In this document: piece by piece, positions 36,586 to 45,679 of the stretch
How positions within the stretch are numbered: position 1 is the stretch's first letter
Layout: every line of letters starts with the position of its first letter
Assembly: GCA_963788965.1 (NCBI GenBank)
Contig: CAWBIK010000006.1
Location: 806,001-870,000 of the forward strand
Source: QHXQ01 sp963788965
GTDB lineage: Bacteria > Acidobacteriota > Blastocatellia > Pyrinomonadales > Pyrinomonadaceae
Length of the DNA stretch: 64,000 bases
Reading direction: 5' to 3'
The notes under the pieces: model-generated
Database searches by the model: none
Told to the model about the DNA's origin: nothing
What the model saw: only the letters and a program-made list of their open reading frames with translations
Program-made: the position numbers and the translations under genes

Positions 36586-37689
36586 ATGGGACGACGTGAA
36601 GATAGGACGCGCTGGCTGGCGTTGCTGGTGGCGACGGCGGTGGCGGTCTATTTGTGCTGGCTGATGGTGCGCCCGTTGATCGGCGTGCTGGCGTGGGCGG
36701 CCGTGCTGGTCATCATCTTCTATCCCGTGCATCAACGTATCGACGCGCGCCTGCGCAGTCCCGGTCTGAGCGCGCTCGTGTCATGTCTGCTGGTCGTCTG
36801 CGTCGTGCTTGTGCCGCTCTTGCTGCTCACGCTCGCGCTGGTGCGCGAGTTGTCGGGCGTCGCCCAGAGCGCGCAACAGATCGTCACCGTCTTTCTCGAT
36901 CCGAATCAACCGTTGACCGGCCGCCTGTTCGGCTGGCTTGGGCGCTACGTCGATCTGGAACAAGTGCGCTCGCTCGACTATCTCAAGCAGCGACTCGCAG
37001 GCATGAGCGGCGCGATTGCGAGTAGCACGCTCGGCTTGGTCGGCGGCGTGGCGGGCGCGGTCGTTGACATCTTCTTCATCATCTTCACGATGTACTACCT
37101 GTTCCGCGACGGCGGGCGGATCGCGCACAGGCTGCCCGACGTGCTGCCGCTCGAACGCGAACAGGGCGAGACGATCATCGCGCGGACGAAGGACGTGATC
37201 GGCGCGAGCGTCTATGGTGTGTTGGTCATTGCCGTGATTCAGGGGACGCTCGGTGGGCTGGCCTTTTGGGCGCTCGGCGTGCCCTCGGCGTTGGTCTGGG
37301 GCATGGTCATGATCTTGCTGTCGATGATCCCCATGGCCGGCGCGTTCCTCGTCTGGGTCCCGGCGGCCCTCTATCTGCTTGCCACCGGGCACTGGGTCAA
37401 GGCCCTGCTGCTCGTCGTCTGGGGCGTGTTCGTCATCGGCATGATCGACAACTTTCTGCGGCCCAAACTGGTCGGCGAGCGGACGAAACTGCACGAGTTG
37501 CTCATCTTCTTCTCGGTCGTCGGCGGCTTACAGGTCTTCGGCGTGTTGGGATTGGTACTCGGCCCCGTAGTACTGGCCGTCGCGCTCGCCCTGCTCGACG
37601 TGATGCGCCGCGCCGATCCCTCAGCCCCGACGCTGCCGTCCGAGCCGACGCTCGCAGAAGCGACTGCATCTCAGCCCGAAGAAGCGTGA
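36586..37689 (+). CDS. AI-2E family transporter
   Basis: A 367-residue inner-membrane protein with about eight helices, of the AI-2E/PerM/YdiK family. Diagnostic parts are 'VLAWAAVLVIIFYPVHQRI' at the N-terminus, the cytoplasmic/periplasmic helical domain (residues 80-155), and the C-terminal 'NFLRPKLVGERTKLHELLIF' with 'GGLQVFGVLGLVLGPVVLAV'. The family has been linked to export of autoinducer-2 or ions; the substrate here is unknown. GAGG before the ATG supports the start. Confidence 0.9.
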   Translation: MGRREDRTRWLALLVATAVAVYLCWLMVRPLIGVLAWAAVLVIIFYPVHQRIDARLRSPGLSALVSCLLVVCVVLVPLLLLTLALVRELSGVAQSAQQIVTVFLDPNQPLTGRLFGWLGRYVDLEQVRSLDYLKQRLAGMSGAIASSTLGLVGGVAGAVVDIFFIIFTMYYLFRDGGRIAHRLPDVLPLEREQGETIIARTKDVIGASVYGVLVIAVIQGTLGGLAFWALGVPSALVWGMVMILLSMIPMAGAFLVWVPAALYLLATGHWVKALLLVVWGVFVIGMIDNFLRPKLVGERTKLHELLIFFSVVGGLQVFGVLGLVLGPVVLAVALALLDVMRRADPSAPTLPSEPTLAEATASQPEEA

Positions 37690-37742
37690 ACGGTAGTAAG
37701 TGATGAAAGGAACTGAAACCCTACCCCGGAGATGCACGCGCG

Positions 37743-38291
37743 ATGTCTGAAGAGTTACTGAATCCCTGGCGCACACTCACGTCGAAAGTGGTTTACGATA
37801 ACGCTTGGATCAGAGTGCGCGAAGATCAGGTCATACGCCCAGACGGTGCGCCCGGCATCTATGGCGTTGTCCACTATAAGCACCTTGCGGTCGGCGTCCT
37901 GCCCATCGAAGACGATCACGTCTATTTGGTCGGGCAATATCGTTATGCACTCGACCGTTACTCTTGGGAGATACCCGAAGGCGGCTGCGCGGCGGCCGAA
38001 GACCCGCTGAGCGCGGCCCGGCGCGAACTGGCAGAAGAGACAGGCTTGAGCGCCGCACGTTGGGAAAAGATGGGCGAAGCGCACCTGTCAAATTCCGTCT
38101 CTGATGAACTGGCCGTCTGGTTTCTGGCTACGGAACTCACGCAGGGCAACCACAGTCCTGAAGGCACGGAGCAACTGCGCGTGCGGCGTGTACCCTTCGC
38201 AGAGGCTTTGCAGATGGCGCAACGCGGCGAGATAACAGACGCCATCAGCCTGCTGGCAATAATGCAGTGGCAATTGCGACGCACTGATTAG
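37743..38291 (+). CDS. NUDIX hydrolase, ADP-ribose pyrophosphatase type
   Basis: 182 residues. The Nudix box is complete: 'GGCAAAEDPLSAARRELAEE' then 'TGLS' (GX5EX7REUXEEXGU). The N-terminal 'SKVVYDNAWIRVREDQVIRP' and the 'VYLVGQYRYALDRYSWEIPE' stretch are as in NudF-like ADP-sugar pyrophosphatases, which hydrolyse ADP-ribose to AMP and ribose-5-phosphate. GGAGA lies upstream of the ATG. The gene probably ends at the hairpin at 38340-38381. Confidence 0.9.
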   Translation: MSEELLNPWRTLTSKVVYDNAWIRVREDQVIRPDGAPGIYGVVHYKHLAVGVLPIEDDHVYLVGQYRYALDRYSWEIPEGGCAAAEDPLSAARRELAEETGLSAARWEKMGEAHLSNSVSDELAVWFLATELTQGNHSPEGTEQLRVRRVPFAEALQMAQRGEITDAISLLAIMQWQLRRTD

Positions 38292-38339
38292 CCCGGCGCG
38301 GTGAACGACAAGCAGCAGGGAACAGCGAGCGCAGGATAG

Positions 38340-38381
38340 AAAACAGGCTCTCGGCCTCCGCAGAGGTCAAGAGCCTGTTTT
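38340..38381. terminator. bidirectional hairpin terminator
   Basis: AAAACAGGCTCT (38340-38351) pairs with AGAGCCTGTTTT (38370-38381), leaving A-rich and T-rich flanks on either side. This is the classic shape for a terminator that works in both directions. It lies between the NUDIX gene (plus) and the small gene at 38404 (minus). Confidence 0.9.
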
Positions 38382-38403
38382 GTGCTGAGCGATTCTTTGA
38401 CGA

Positions 38404-38658
38404 TTAAGCCGCAGCGTAACGGCCCGGCTCGACCGGCTCGGCATACACACGCCGCCCGTTGAGTGCGTCGTCAATAATCTCGCGCACTGCGGCCACGTCT
38501 GGATTCACGTCCATGCGGTCGCATGCGCGCAGATGGCGCAGTATACCCTCGGTGGCGATATCCAGAGCGGGTCCGGACAGCTTCGAGTAGCGGCGCGCTT
38601 GGATATGGTCGATCATCTTTAACCGCTCTTCCAGCGGTAACGTCCCGTTAAAGTTCAC
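38404..38658 (-). CDS. small protein of unknown function
   Basis: 84 residues, predicted all-helical and soluble. The GTG at 38658 follows AAGGAG at slightly long spacing (12 bases). The sequence ('ERLKMIDHIQARRYSKLSG', 'GILRHLRACDRMDVNPDVAA') shows no motif I recognise. It ends next to a bidirectional terminator. Real expression is plausible given the ribosome binding site and terminator. Confidence 0.6.
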   Translation of the reverse strand: MNFNGTLPLEERLKMIDHIQARRYSKLSGPALDIATEGILRHLRACDRMDVNPDVAAVREIIDDALNGRRVYAEPVEPGRYAAA

Positions 38659-39176
38659 TTTCTTCAGTCGCTCCTTCTTATGTTTGCGGCGCGGCCCGTT
38701 AGGGCGTTGGCACGCAAATTATTTGATTGCTTACTTTAGATGCCCGCGCTCCGCCTTTGGATGCGTTTGCGTTGCATTCTCACAAAACTTCGCGCATACG
38801 GCCACCCGCTAGAGAACTTCTCTCACTACCCGGATAAGAAAAGGGGGGCTATCGGAAAAGGGGATATTAAACGAAAACGTCGGAAATTGCCAGAAAAATT
38901 TTCGTCCGTCCATCCGGCCCGGCAGCGAGTACGGCTTGTTCACTAAGTTATTTGGCTTATGCAGTTTACGGGCAGCCAGCGGGCGCAGTTGGATGTATTC
39001 TCAAGTAGCGGAGGCGAGAGTTGAGGACAGGGCAGCCCGTGCGGGCCGAGTAGGGCGGGAAGATATGTTAGGAGAACAACACCGCTTGCGAGTCAGGCAC
39101 AGGGCCTCCAGCACCAACTCGCAGGCGGCGCGCTCATTCCAGCGTACATTCTGATTGTGACTGGTCGTAAGGGTGA
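38659..39176. other. 518-base gene-free stretch before the HU gene end
   Basis: The first 250 bases are AT-richer than the surroundings; the rest is GC-rich. No open frame has a ribosome binding site, and I see no tRNA, no stable long hairpin and no transposase motif in six frames. It may hold the promoter of the small gene (38658) or an unrecognised RNA. Confidence 0.35.
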
Positions 39177-39485
39177 TTACTTCTTAGGAACGACGGTATC
39201 CTTCATCGCTTTGCTAACACGGAATTTCAACGCGGTCTTGGCCGGAATCTGGATGGTCTCGCCGGTCTGGGGGTTACGCCCCTCACGCGCCTTGCGCTCC
39301 GACAATACGAGCTTACCGAATCCGGGCAAAGCGAACTCGCCGCTGTCTTTAACTTCGCCGCTGGCCAAGTTGGCCAACTCGTCGAATAGCTCCCGCACCT
39401 GAGAGCGTTTCATGCCGAACTTCTCGGCAAAATGGTTGAGCACTTCGGACTGCGTCATGCGTTTCTTACTTGCTTTGGTCGCCAT
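39177..39485 (-). CDS. HU family DNA-binding protein
   Basis: 102 residues; a nucleoid-associated dimer. 'MTQSEVLNHFAEKFGMKRSQ' forms the helical base. The beta-arm has 'GEFALPGFGKLVLSERKARE' and 'GRNPQTGETIQIPAKTALKF', the HU signature GRNPxTG. It binds and bends DNA non-specifically. AGGAGGT lies 14 bases before the ATG, a long spacing. A lysine-rich tail (KDTVVPKK) ends the protein. Confidence 0.95.
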   Translation of the reverse strand: MATKASKKRMTQSEVLNHFAEKFGMKRSQVRELFDELANLASGEVKDSGEFALPGFGKLVLSERKAREGRNPQTGETIQIPAKTALKFRVSKAMKDTVVPKK

Positions 39486-39726
39486 TTCGAAGTGTGACTA
39501 CCTCCTGCGCATCAAGATAATTTGAGCAAAGCTTGTGTTAGCACATATATCACACCAAAGCCCTTCGCGTCTGCAAAAAAACAGACATTTCAACATTTTT
39601 TCGCGGAAAAAATCGAACTTCTCGCAACCGGACAAGGTGCTCAGGTAAACCTGTCCGTGATCGTTCGGCCCCGCAGGGCGTGAAGACTCAGGCCGCAAAC
39701 CGTTAAAGTTGTCCCGCTGAACTTAA

Positions 39727-39800
39727 TCGGGCAGAGAGGATTTGAACCTCCGACCCCCGCATCCCAAATGCGGTGCGCTACCAGGCTGCGCTACTGCCCG
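39727..39800 (-). tRNA. tRNA-Pro (TGG)
   Basis: The cloverleaf has acceptor CGGGCAG/CTGCCCG, with the C1-G72 pair typical of tRNA-Pro. The D-arm reads GCGCAGCCTGGTAGCGC, and the anticodon stem CCGCA/TGCGG closes loop TTTGGGA, anticodon TGG. The T-loop is TTCAAAT. CCA is not encoded. Confidence 0.96.
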
Positions 39801-39887
39801 CCAGACAAATCCCGCGTGCATTAAATGCGGCGGCATTCGATCTGCTAACGCGCATTCTGCTACAGGCGTTAGCGAGGGTCAAGCCGC

Positions 39888-40514
39888 TCAGCGTAGTTGC
39901 TCGATCAAGGCCGCCCCGGCGGCTGTTAGGGCGCGGGCGCGGTGGCTGATGCTTTGCTTGATCTCGTCGGACAGTTCACCGAACGTTTCTGTGTAGCCGG
40001 CAGGCACGAAGATCGGATCATAGCCGAAGCCGCGCGTGCCTCGCTCTGCGTGTACGATGTGCCCTTCGCATACGCCGGTGAAAAGCTGTGGCGTGCTGGC
40101 CGCGTCGGGTCGGGCCAGTGCGATGACACAGACAAAGCGCGCGCGCCTTTCCTCATCGTCTGTGCGGGCCAACTCTGCGAGCAGCAGTTGCCGGCGCATT
40201 TCGTCGGTCGCGCCTGCGCCCGCGTAACGGGCCGAATAGACGCCGGGCGCGCCGCCGAGCGCGGCCACTTCAAGTCCTGAATCGTCAGCCAGCGTTAAGA
40301 GTCCTGTAGCGTGGCAATAGGTCGTCGCCTTGAGCGCGGCGTTCTCCGCGAACGTCGTGCCGGTTTCCTCAACCTCTGCGACGTGTGGGAAGTCTGCGAG
40401 GCCGCGCAGGCGCACGGGCAGCGCCGACAGCAAGAGCGTTAGCTCGCGCAGCTTGCCCGCGTTGTTGGTCGCAACCAGCAACTCGGACGGCGTTGACTTG
40501 ACTGGACTAGACAT
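39888..40514 (-). CDS. rdgB: XTP/dITP diphosphatase (RdgB/HAM1)
   Basis: 208 residues. The enzyme removes non-canonical purine nucleotides (ITP, XTP, dITP) as pyrophosphate and monophosphate. Motifs: 'LLVATNNAGKLREL' at the N-terminus, 'TFAENAALKA', 'LADDSGLEVAALGGAPGVYS' and 'GTRGFGYDPIFVPAGYTETF', ending with 'ISHRARAL'. All match the Ham1 family. It stands next to tRNA-Pro, same strand, with about 90 bases between. Confidence 0.95.
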   Translation of the reverse strand: MSSPVKSTPSELLVATNNAGKLRELTLLLSALPVRLRGLADFPHVAEVEETGTTFAENAALKATTYCHATGLLTLADDSGLEVAALGGAPGVYSARYAGAGATDEMRRQLLLAELARTDDEERRARFVCVIALARPDAASTPQLFTGVCEGHIVHAERGTRGFGYDPIFVPAGYTETFGELSDEIKQSISHRARALTAAGAALIEQLR

Positions 40515-40663
40515 AAAGGTTGTGTCTTCGTTAACGTGCGCGGCGACCTAATGATAAACCGCGGAAAGTTTTTTTGCCCGGCGACGCGGTTCGCGCTTAC
40601 AATCGGCCGGACGAGCGCGCCGCGCCGCCGATGGTTCACAGTTACAGTAGAGGAAGATCAAAC

Positions 40664-42028
40664 TTGCAGGGCAGCGAAAGCAGCACAACAGACGGCGCGG
40701 CGACAGCGCCCGAAACCGCACAACCTAGCGCCGCAGAAGCAACGCATCAGCCGCCGCGTGCCGAGTCGAGCATGCGCGAGTTGGGGGTGTGGCTACTTGC
40801 GCTACGCAGCTTCCTCAACCTGCGTAACCATCCACTCGGCGAAGCCGAACGGGCCGAACTCTTAAACCGCGACTTCACGCCTGAGACACGCATCGCGCAA
40901 CAGACCTTGCGCCGTTGTCTGCGGCTCACGCTTACGCTGCCCGCCGACGCTACGCCTCAGGCGCAAGACGACTATGTGCCGATCAAGCCCGACCACGCAC
41001 CGGCCGATGCAGATGGAAGCGGCGTGTTGTCGCACGACCGCCCGGCTGCGCTCATCGAGCTACTGGGCGACGCGCACGGGTTGTGCGAGGCGCTGCTGGC
41101 CGCGCCGCGCATCAGCTTTCACGCGTGGGGCAGTTTTGGCCGGCTACTCGCGCGTGAGCTTGATCAATCAGACGCCGCGCGCACTTTATTTCAAGCCGCG
41201 CGGACGCGGACTTTACTGGACCAACAACCGGAACTCTATACGCTGACCGAGCGGCTCACGCCCGACACGCTCGCCGCTGACATGCAAGTGATCTTCGGCC
41301 GGTTAACATTGCTGCTCGACGAGTTGCGTTTTGTCGAAGAGGCGTTGCGGCGCGACGCTCCGCTCAAACAGAATTTGCCGCTCTTTACGCTCGCGCACGA
41401 AGAGGCGCGCACGCTGCTCGAACTGATCGAGCGGCGCGCGCTGCATGCTGATGAGTTGGACCCGTCGGCGCACGCCATACTCGACAGCACAGGCTACGCC
41501 GTCGGCATGGAGTTGTATAAAGTCTTCGTGCATGAACTGGTCGGCGTGGCGGCATTGCGTGATCCGGTCGTCATCTATGCACGTGTCGAAAACGCGCACG
41601 GGCTGTTGCGCGACTGCTTCCAACAAACCGTCGTCGCCGTGGCGCAAGCCTTCGATCCGGCGTTCGACGGCGCGCGGCTGTTTCAAACTTTCCGCACGCG
41701 CCTCGAACAATCGCTCAGCCTGCGCCGCGACCTGTGGGCGCTGCTGCATCTGGTTCAAGGCGCGGAGAAAGAAGACGGGCAGCGTTCGCTCGCGCCGTTG
41801 CTGGCGCGTGTCCAAGCTTTTGAGACGAGCAGCATGCCGCACTTGATGTTCAAAGACTGGGAAGCTTTCGAGCGTTTCGTGCATGAGTTGAAGGAAGCCG
41901 CCGATCCGGCGCAACGCATAAACGTGCTGCATCGCTTCGGCACGTTCCTCGAAGCACTCTTCAGTCAAGTCAACTTGCGCGCCGTGCTGGCCGAGCACCC
42001 GTTCGAGATTCCCGCCGCCGTTGACTGA
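40664..42028 (+). CDS. large helical protein of unknown function
   Basis: From the TTG at 40664 (AGAGGAAG upstream) the product is 454 residues; an ATG at 40631 is a second choice. The first 45 residues are disordered and Ser/Thr/Ala-rich; the rest looks helical and soluble with no signal peptide. Strings such as 'RAERAEL', 'LGDAHGLCEALLAAPRISFH' and 'DLWALLHLVQGAEKEDGQRS' do not match a family I know. Upstream 100 bases are shared with rdgB (divergent). Confidence 0.6.
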   Translation: MQGSESSTTDGAATAPETAQPSAAEATHQPPRAESSMRELGVWLLALRSFLNLRNHPLGEAERAELLNRDFTPETRIAQQTLRRCLRLTLTLPADATPQAQDDYVPIKPDHAPADADGSGVLSHDRPAALIELLGDAHGLCEALLAAPRISFHAWGSFGRLLARELDQSDAARTLFQAARTRTLLDQQPELYTLTERLTPDTLAADMQVIFGRLTLLLDELRFVEEALRRDAPLKQNLPLFTLAHEEARTLLELIERRALHADELDPSAHAILDSTGYAVGMELYKVFVHELVGVAALRDPVVIYARVENAHGLLRDCFQQTVVAVAQAFDPAFDGARLFQTFRTRLEQSLSLRRDLWALLHLVQGAEKEDGQRSLAPLLARVQAFETSSMPHLMFKDWEAFERFVHELKEAADPAQRINVLHRFGTFLEALFSQVNLRAVLAEHPFEIPAAVD

Positions 42029-42047
42029 AGTTAAAACACGCACGCTT

Positions 42048-43793
42048 TCATCTACCAGCCTCCGCGCCCAACTGCGCGGCAATCATGCCAAACAGGCCGA
42101 ACGCAGAGCGCGTCCGCCGCTCGAATCCGCCTTCGACCGGCCGCGTCTCGCTGACGGCAAACTCGTGCGCGTCTAACGCGCGCTTTAACGCGACCTCATC
42201 AGGTTGCGTGTTGCCACGCAATGCCCGCTGCCGTGCGATCAGCGTGATGAACGTGCGCGTCGCTTCACGCTCGTCCGTTAAAGTGACAACGCCGGCCGGA
42301 TCATCCGTCGAGATAAACTTGCCCGCGCGCGTGAACGCGTCGCTAGTCGCCAGCGTGCGACCGGACGTGCGTGCCGCGAGGCAGCGGCGCACATCTTCAA
42401 GCCCGCCCATGATCAGATAATTATCGACGAAAGCGGCCGCGCCCCGTTCCTCGTCCGCACCCGGCCACAACTCTGCATCCTGCGTGCGTTCAACCCGCGC
42501 GCCGCCTATCTGTTTCCGCACTTGCGCACGCAGAGCCTCCGCGTCGCGCACCTGTGCGACGAGCAGCAAACGTTCGCCCGTCTCGTCAAGGCGCATGGTA
42601 ATGAGTTCCGGGCCGGCGGCGCGCAAGAACTCGCGCGGGTCTGCGATCCCGAACGGCTTCAACGCTTCGTCTAGGAAGCGGGCGACGAACGGCGCGATTG
42701 TCACGTCGAGTTGCGACGACAGCAGCGCCTGCAATTCACGCCACGCCATCTCTGGCCGGGCGTAGTTGTAGCGCGTCAGTTGGTACACGTCGGCGGGCAC
42801 AAGTGCGGCCGCGCCCGGTGCAGGTTGTTCTGCGGCCGTCAACGCATCACGCAGACGCGCGGGCACGCCGCTTGGGACGTTGAGCAAGTAAGTGTCCGTG
42901 ACCGTGCCGTCAGCGATGCGCGCGCTCCATGCCGCCCCGCCGACGAGGCGCTCGGTCAGTTGCGGCAACAGGATCGCCGCCGCGCTTTGCGCCTTTTGAT
43001 CAGTCGCAAGCCGGCCGGCGTAAGCGAGCGTGGCGAACGTCAGCAAGCGACGCGCACCCGCAGGCGGCACATAGCCAAAGGCCAGCGCGTCGTCCGCGTT
43101 CAGGCGCTCGCGCATCGTCGCCAGTTGTGGATCGTTTGCCAACGGGGCGTGTTCGCCGCGTCGCACCGCGAGACACGCTTGCACGCTTGCTTCGTCGTTG
43201 CCGACGATGGCAACGGTGTCGAGAAACGCGGCCACTATCGGCAGCCCGCCACGCGGATTCGACCATGTGACCAACGTGGCGTCGCCCGACTCTTTGCGTT
43301 CAGGCTGCGTCGTGCCGTGCGCGCGGCGCGCATAATCACCGAGCAGTTTTTCAAACGCCGCCTGTGTGCGCCGTTTGCTTGTATGCGCTTCAAAGACGAG
43401 CGCGACACGCGGCTTGATGTGTAGTGCCTGCTCCGGTTCTTCCGCCGCGTCCAAGCCCATTACGACCACAGCCAACTGTGCGCGCGACAGCACGACCGCC
43501 TCGGCCTGGCCGATGCCCGTCCAAGCCGCCGCGCGGCTGAGCCAACTCAACTGGCCATAGTTCGATTTCAGACCGGCCGCGGGCGCAAGCGCCTGCCATG
43601 CGTCTGTCGAGGTGAGGCCGCCGAAGACTTCGGGCAGACTGTTGGCTTCGAGATAGGCGAGCGCGTCCGCGGGCGCGTATGTCGCCATGTCCACCGGCTG
43701 CGGGCGATTCCACCAGAGCCATGCGGCGAACAGCAACACAAGCGCGGCGACGACGATCAGGAACGTGCGGAGCCGACCTCTCATGCCAAGCAT
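42048..43793 (-). CDS. exported DUF3352-like protein
   Basis: 581 residues from the ATG at 43793 (ATG at 43784 also possible). A single N-terminal helix ('TFLIVVAALVLLFAAWLWW') anchors it. The periplasmic part is a repeated alpha/beta design: 'MATYAPADALAYLEANSLPE', 'GYVPPAGARRLL' and 'AGPELITMRLDETGERLLLV'. This is like DUF3352 proteins, which begin with the 'P+d+laYle' motif. Function unknown. Convergent with the preceding gene by 19 bases. Confidence 0.65.
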   Translation of the reverse strand: MLGMRGRLRTFLIVVAALVLLFAAWLWWNRPQPVDMATYAPADALAYLEANSLPEVFGGLTSTDAWQALAPAAGLKSNYGQLSWLSRAAAWTGIGQAEAVVLSRAQLAVVVMGLDAAEEPEQALHIKPRVALVFEAHTSKRRTQAAFEKLLGDYARRAHGTTQPERKESGDATLVTWSNPRGGLPIVAAFLDTVAIVGNDEASVQACLAVRRGEHAPLANDPQLATMRERLNADDALAFGYVPPAGARRLLTFATLAYAGRLATDQKAQSAAAILLPQLTERLVGGAAWSARIADGTVTDTYLLNVPSGVPARLRDALTAAEQPAPGAAALVPADVYQLTRYNYARPEMAWRELQALLSSQLDVTIAPFVARFLDEALKPFGIADPREFLRAAGPELITMRLDETGERLLLVAQVRDAEALRAQVRKQIGGARVERTQDAELWPGADEERGAAAFVDNYLIMGGLEDVRRCLAARTSGRTLATSDAFTRAGKFISTDDPAGVVTLTDEREATRTFITLIARQRALRGNTQPDEVALKRALDAHEFAVSETRPVEGGFERRTRSAFGLFGMIAAQLGAEAGR

Positions 43794-43999
43794 CCTAACC
43801 GCCGTCCGAAGCGGCACGCAAGAAGATATACGTGCCGGGCCGGTTGAAACTAAGGCTAAACCAGCGGCAAAAGCCTTGAGCCATAGACCTAATAAATATC
43901 TGGAATCAGGGTTGAACTATTCCAGAAAAAATCAGCTTGCCCTTGTCCGGTAATAACCAAACGCTGTATTCCCTACAAGTTAAACATATAAAATTATGT
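43794..43999. other. AT-rich upstream region of the pil leader
   Basis: About 200 bases, clearly richer in A and T than the rest of the window, directly upstream of the promoter at 44000-44029. It could contain activator sites or UP elements. I found no direct or inverted repeat strong enough to name an operator. Confidence 0.4.
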
Positions 44000-44029
44000 T
44001 TGACAGTGACAAGCCTGCTGGGTTATAGT
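44000..44029 (+). promoter_or_regulatory. sigma-70-like promoter of the pil operon
   Basis: A consensus -35 hexamer TTGACA (44000-44005), a 17-base spacer, and TTATAG (44023-44028), or TATAGT one base later. Transcription should start near 44036, about 140 bases before the c-di-GMP aptamer and 580 bases before pilM. It is the best promoter match I found in the window. Confidence 0.7.
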
Positions 44030-44171
44030 CTCAAGTGACGGCGGGCCAGTGGCTTCCGCCCATGTGCGATGCGGGCTGTAAAGGAAACGCCGACCCACGT
44101 TGGCTTGCAAGCTTCGAGCAACAGAATCCGCTTCCGGCACGCAACGATTCAAGGCCACCTTCTTTGACACT

Positions 44172-44261
44172 CAACCGAGAAAGGCACACTCCGCGTGAGC
44201 GGAGGCCGCAAAGCCTACGGGAGTTGGGCGGGCCATCAGGGCGCGCGACTCGGCCGGGTTG
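44172..44261 (+). promoter_or_regulatory. cyclic di-GMP-I (GEMM-I) riboswitch aptamer
   Basis: The order of conserved parts fits GEMM-I. P1 pairs CAACC (44172-44176) with GGTTG (44257-44261). The hairpin CTCCGC-GTGA-GCGGAG has a GNRA tetraloop (44189-44204). The invariant CCGCAAAGCCTACGGG follows at 44206-44221. A second hairpin has GAGT pairing ACTC (44221-44224 / 44248-44251), and the 3' side ends GCCGGGTTGCCGA. GEMM-I riboswitches bind c-di-GMP and are known upstream of pilus genes in Geobacter. A following long hairpin (AAGGGG at 44265-44270 with CCCCTT at 44332-44337; CTTGCG with CGCAAG inside) is a candidate expression platform. Confidence 0.88.
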
Positions 44262-44482
44262 CCGAAGGGGAGTCACTTGCGTCCGTGCGGTTGCGCCCAA
44301 GCGCCGCGCGCGCAAGGTTCGTTCAGACCCGCCCCTTCTCGTATTAGACAGCACATTGATCGGCGCAGAAGTTCCAGTTTAGCTAACCCGGTCACACGCT
44401 TTCCCCACGCACGCCGGTCCATCTGCGACCGACGAAGACCACGCAAACTCTGAAACTTCACATCGAGCGTCAACGCCGCGAG

Positions 44483-44614
44483 ATGACAACCAACGTCTCA
44501 GTTCGTCCCACCTCTAACGTGCGCACCACGCGCGTGCGCGCACGCCGCATCCGGGCACGCCTGCGCCGCGCCAGCCGCAGACGCAACCAACAGCAGATCG
44601 CCAGCAACAGGTAA
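44483..44614 (+). CDS. possible 43-residue arginine-rich leader peptide
   Basis: An ATG at 44483 opens a frame ending with TAA at 44612-44614, five bases before the pilM ATG. The product is extremely basic ('RTTRVRARRIRARLRR', then 'SRRRNQQQIASNR'). The pilM start itself has a weak ribosome binding site (AACAGG), so translation of this frame could couple to pilM. It has no good ribosome binding site of its own. It may be an incidental frame in GC-rich leader RNA. Confidence 0.3.
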   Translation: MTTNVSVRPTSNVRTTRVRARRIRARLRRASRRRNQQQIASNR

Positions 44615-44618
44615 ACGC

Positions 44619-45679
44619 ATGTTCAGCAAAAAAACTGCTAAGAAGAATCTGGTCGGTTTAGACATCGGCTCTAGCTCGATCAAGGCGGTCGAGTTGACGG
44701 GCAAACCCGGCAGCCTCGTGCTGACCTCGCTCGGCCACGAAGCGTTGCAACCCGACTCGGTTGTGGACGGTCAGATCATGGAGTTGAACGCCGTCTCCGG
44801 CACAATCGCCAGCGTCTTCAACGCGCACCAGATCAAGACCGAACGCGTCGCAGCGGGCGTGAGCGGTAGTTCCGTCATCGTCAAGAACATCCTCGTCCCG
44901 CCGATGAGCAACGAGGAACTTGAAGAGTCGATTGACTGGCACGCCGAAGAACACATCCCGTTTGAAATCTCAGACGTGAATCTCGACTATCAAGTCGTCG
45001 GCCGCAACCCCGACTCGCTGCAAGTGCTGCTCGCCGCGTGCAAGCGCGACTTCGTCGCCAACATCAAGCAGGCGATCCAACTTGCGGGCGGCAGCCGGCC
45101 GTCATCGACGTGGACGCGTTCGCTTTGCAGAACTGCTACGAAGTCAACTACGAGCCGAAGGCGGACGAGACGGTGGCGCTCTTGAACATCGGCGCGGCCA
45201 CGATGAACATCAATATCCTGCTCGGCACACGCAGCGTCTTCACGCGCGACGTATCGGTTGGCGGCAACCAGTACACGGCGCTCTTGCAGAAAGAGTTGGG
45301 GCTGACGTTCGAGCAGGCCGAAGTGGTCAAGCGCGGCGGCTCGTTGCCCGACGGCGCGCAGCACCGCGACATCGGCCCCGTGCTTGAGACTGTCTCCGAC
45401 ATTCTCGCCCTAGAGATTCAGAAGACGTTCGATTTCTACCGCGCCACGTCGGAAGACGGCGAGTCGAGCGTGCGCAAGATTCTGTTGTCGGGCGGCTCGT
45501 CGAAGCTGCCGGGCCTGCCTGAGTACTTGGCGAAGCGTTTTGAGTTGAGCGTCGAACTCTTCGATCCGTTCCGCAAGATCAAGGTGGACGCGCGCCGGTT
45601 CGATCCCGACTACCTGCGCGAAGTAACGCCGGAGATGGCCGTCGCGGTCGGTCTCGCGTTGAGAGGAGTGGAAGCGTAA
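44619..45679 (+). CDS. pilM: type IV pilus assembly ATPase-fold protein PilM, frame broken
   Basis: PilM is an actin-like cytoplasmic protein that recruits PilN and links the inner-membrane alignment complex PilMNOP. The N-terminal 'NLVGLDIGSSSIKAVELTG' is the phosphate-1 motif. The frame slips near 45087-45091 (one base missing in GGC(C)GGCAGCCGG), then continues 'VIDVDAFALQNCYEVNYEP', 'LLNIGAATMNINILLG' and 'ILLSGGSSKLPGLPEYLAKR', the remaining actin-fold signatures. First gene of a pilMNOPQ operon below the c-di-GMP riboswitch. Confidence 0.9.

Noticed and set aside
36781..37494. 237-residue open frame antisense to the AI-2E transporter
   Set aside because: Gln/His/Arg-rich with no motif; a shadow of the transporter's hydrophobic codons.
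38930..39150. Transposase remnant upstream of HU
   Set aside because: Six-frame reading gives no DDE or other recognisable motif.
44031..44100. A tandem first copy of the GEMM aptamer
   Set aside because: It contains CGGCG/CGCCG pairing but lacks the GNRA hairpin and the GCAAAGCC core.
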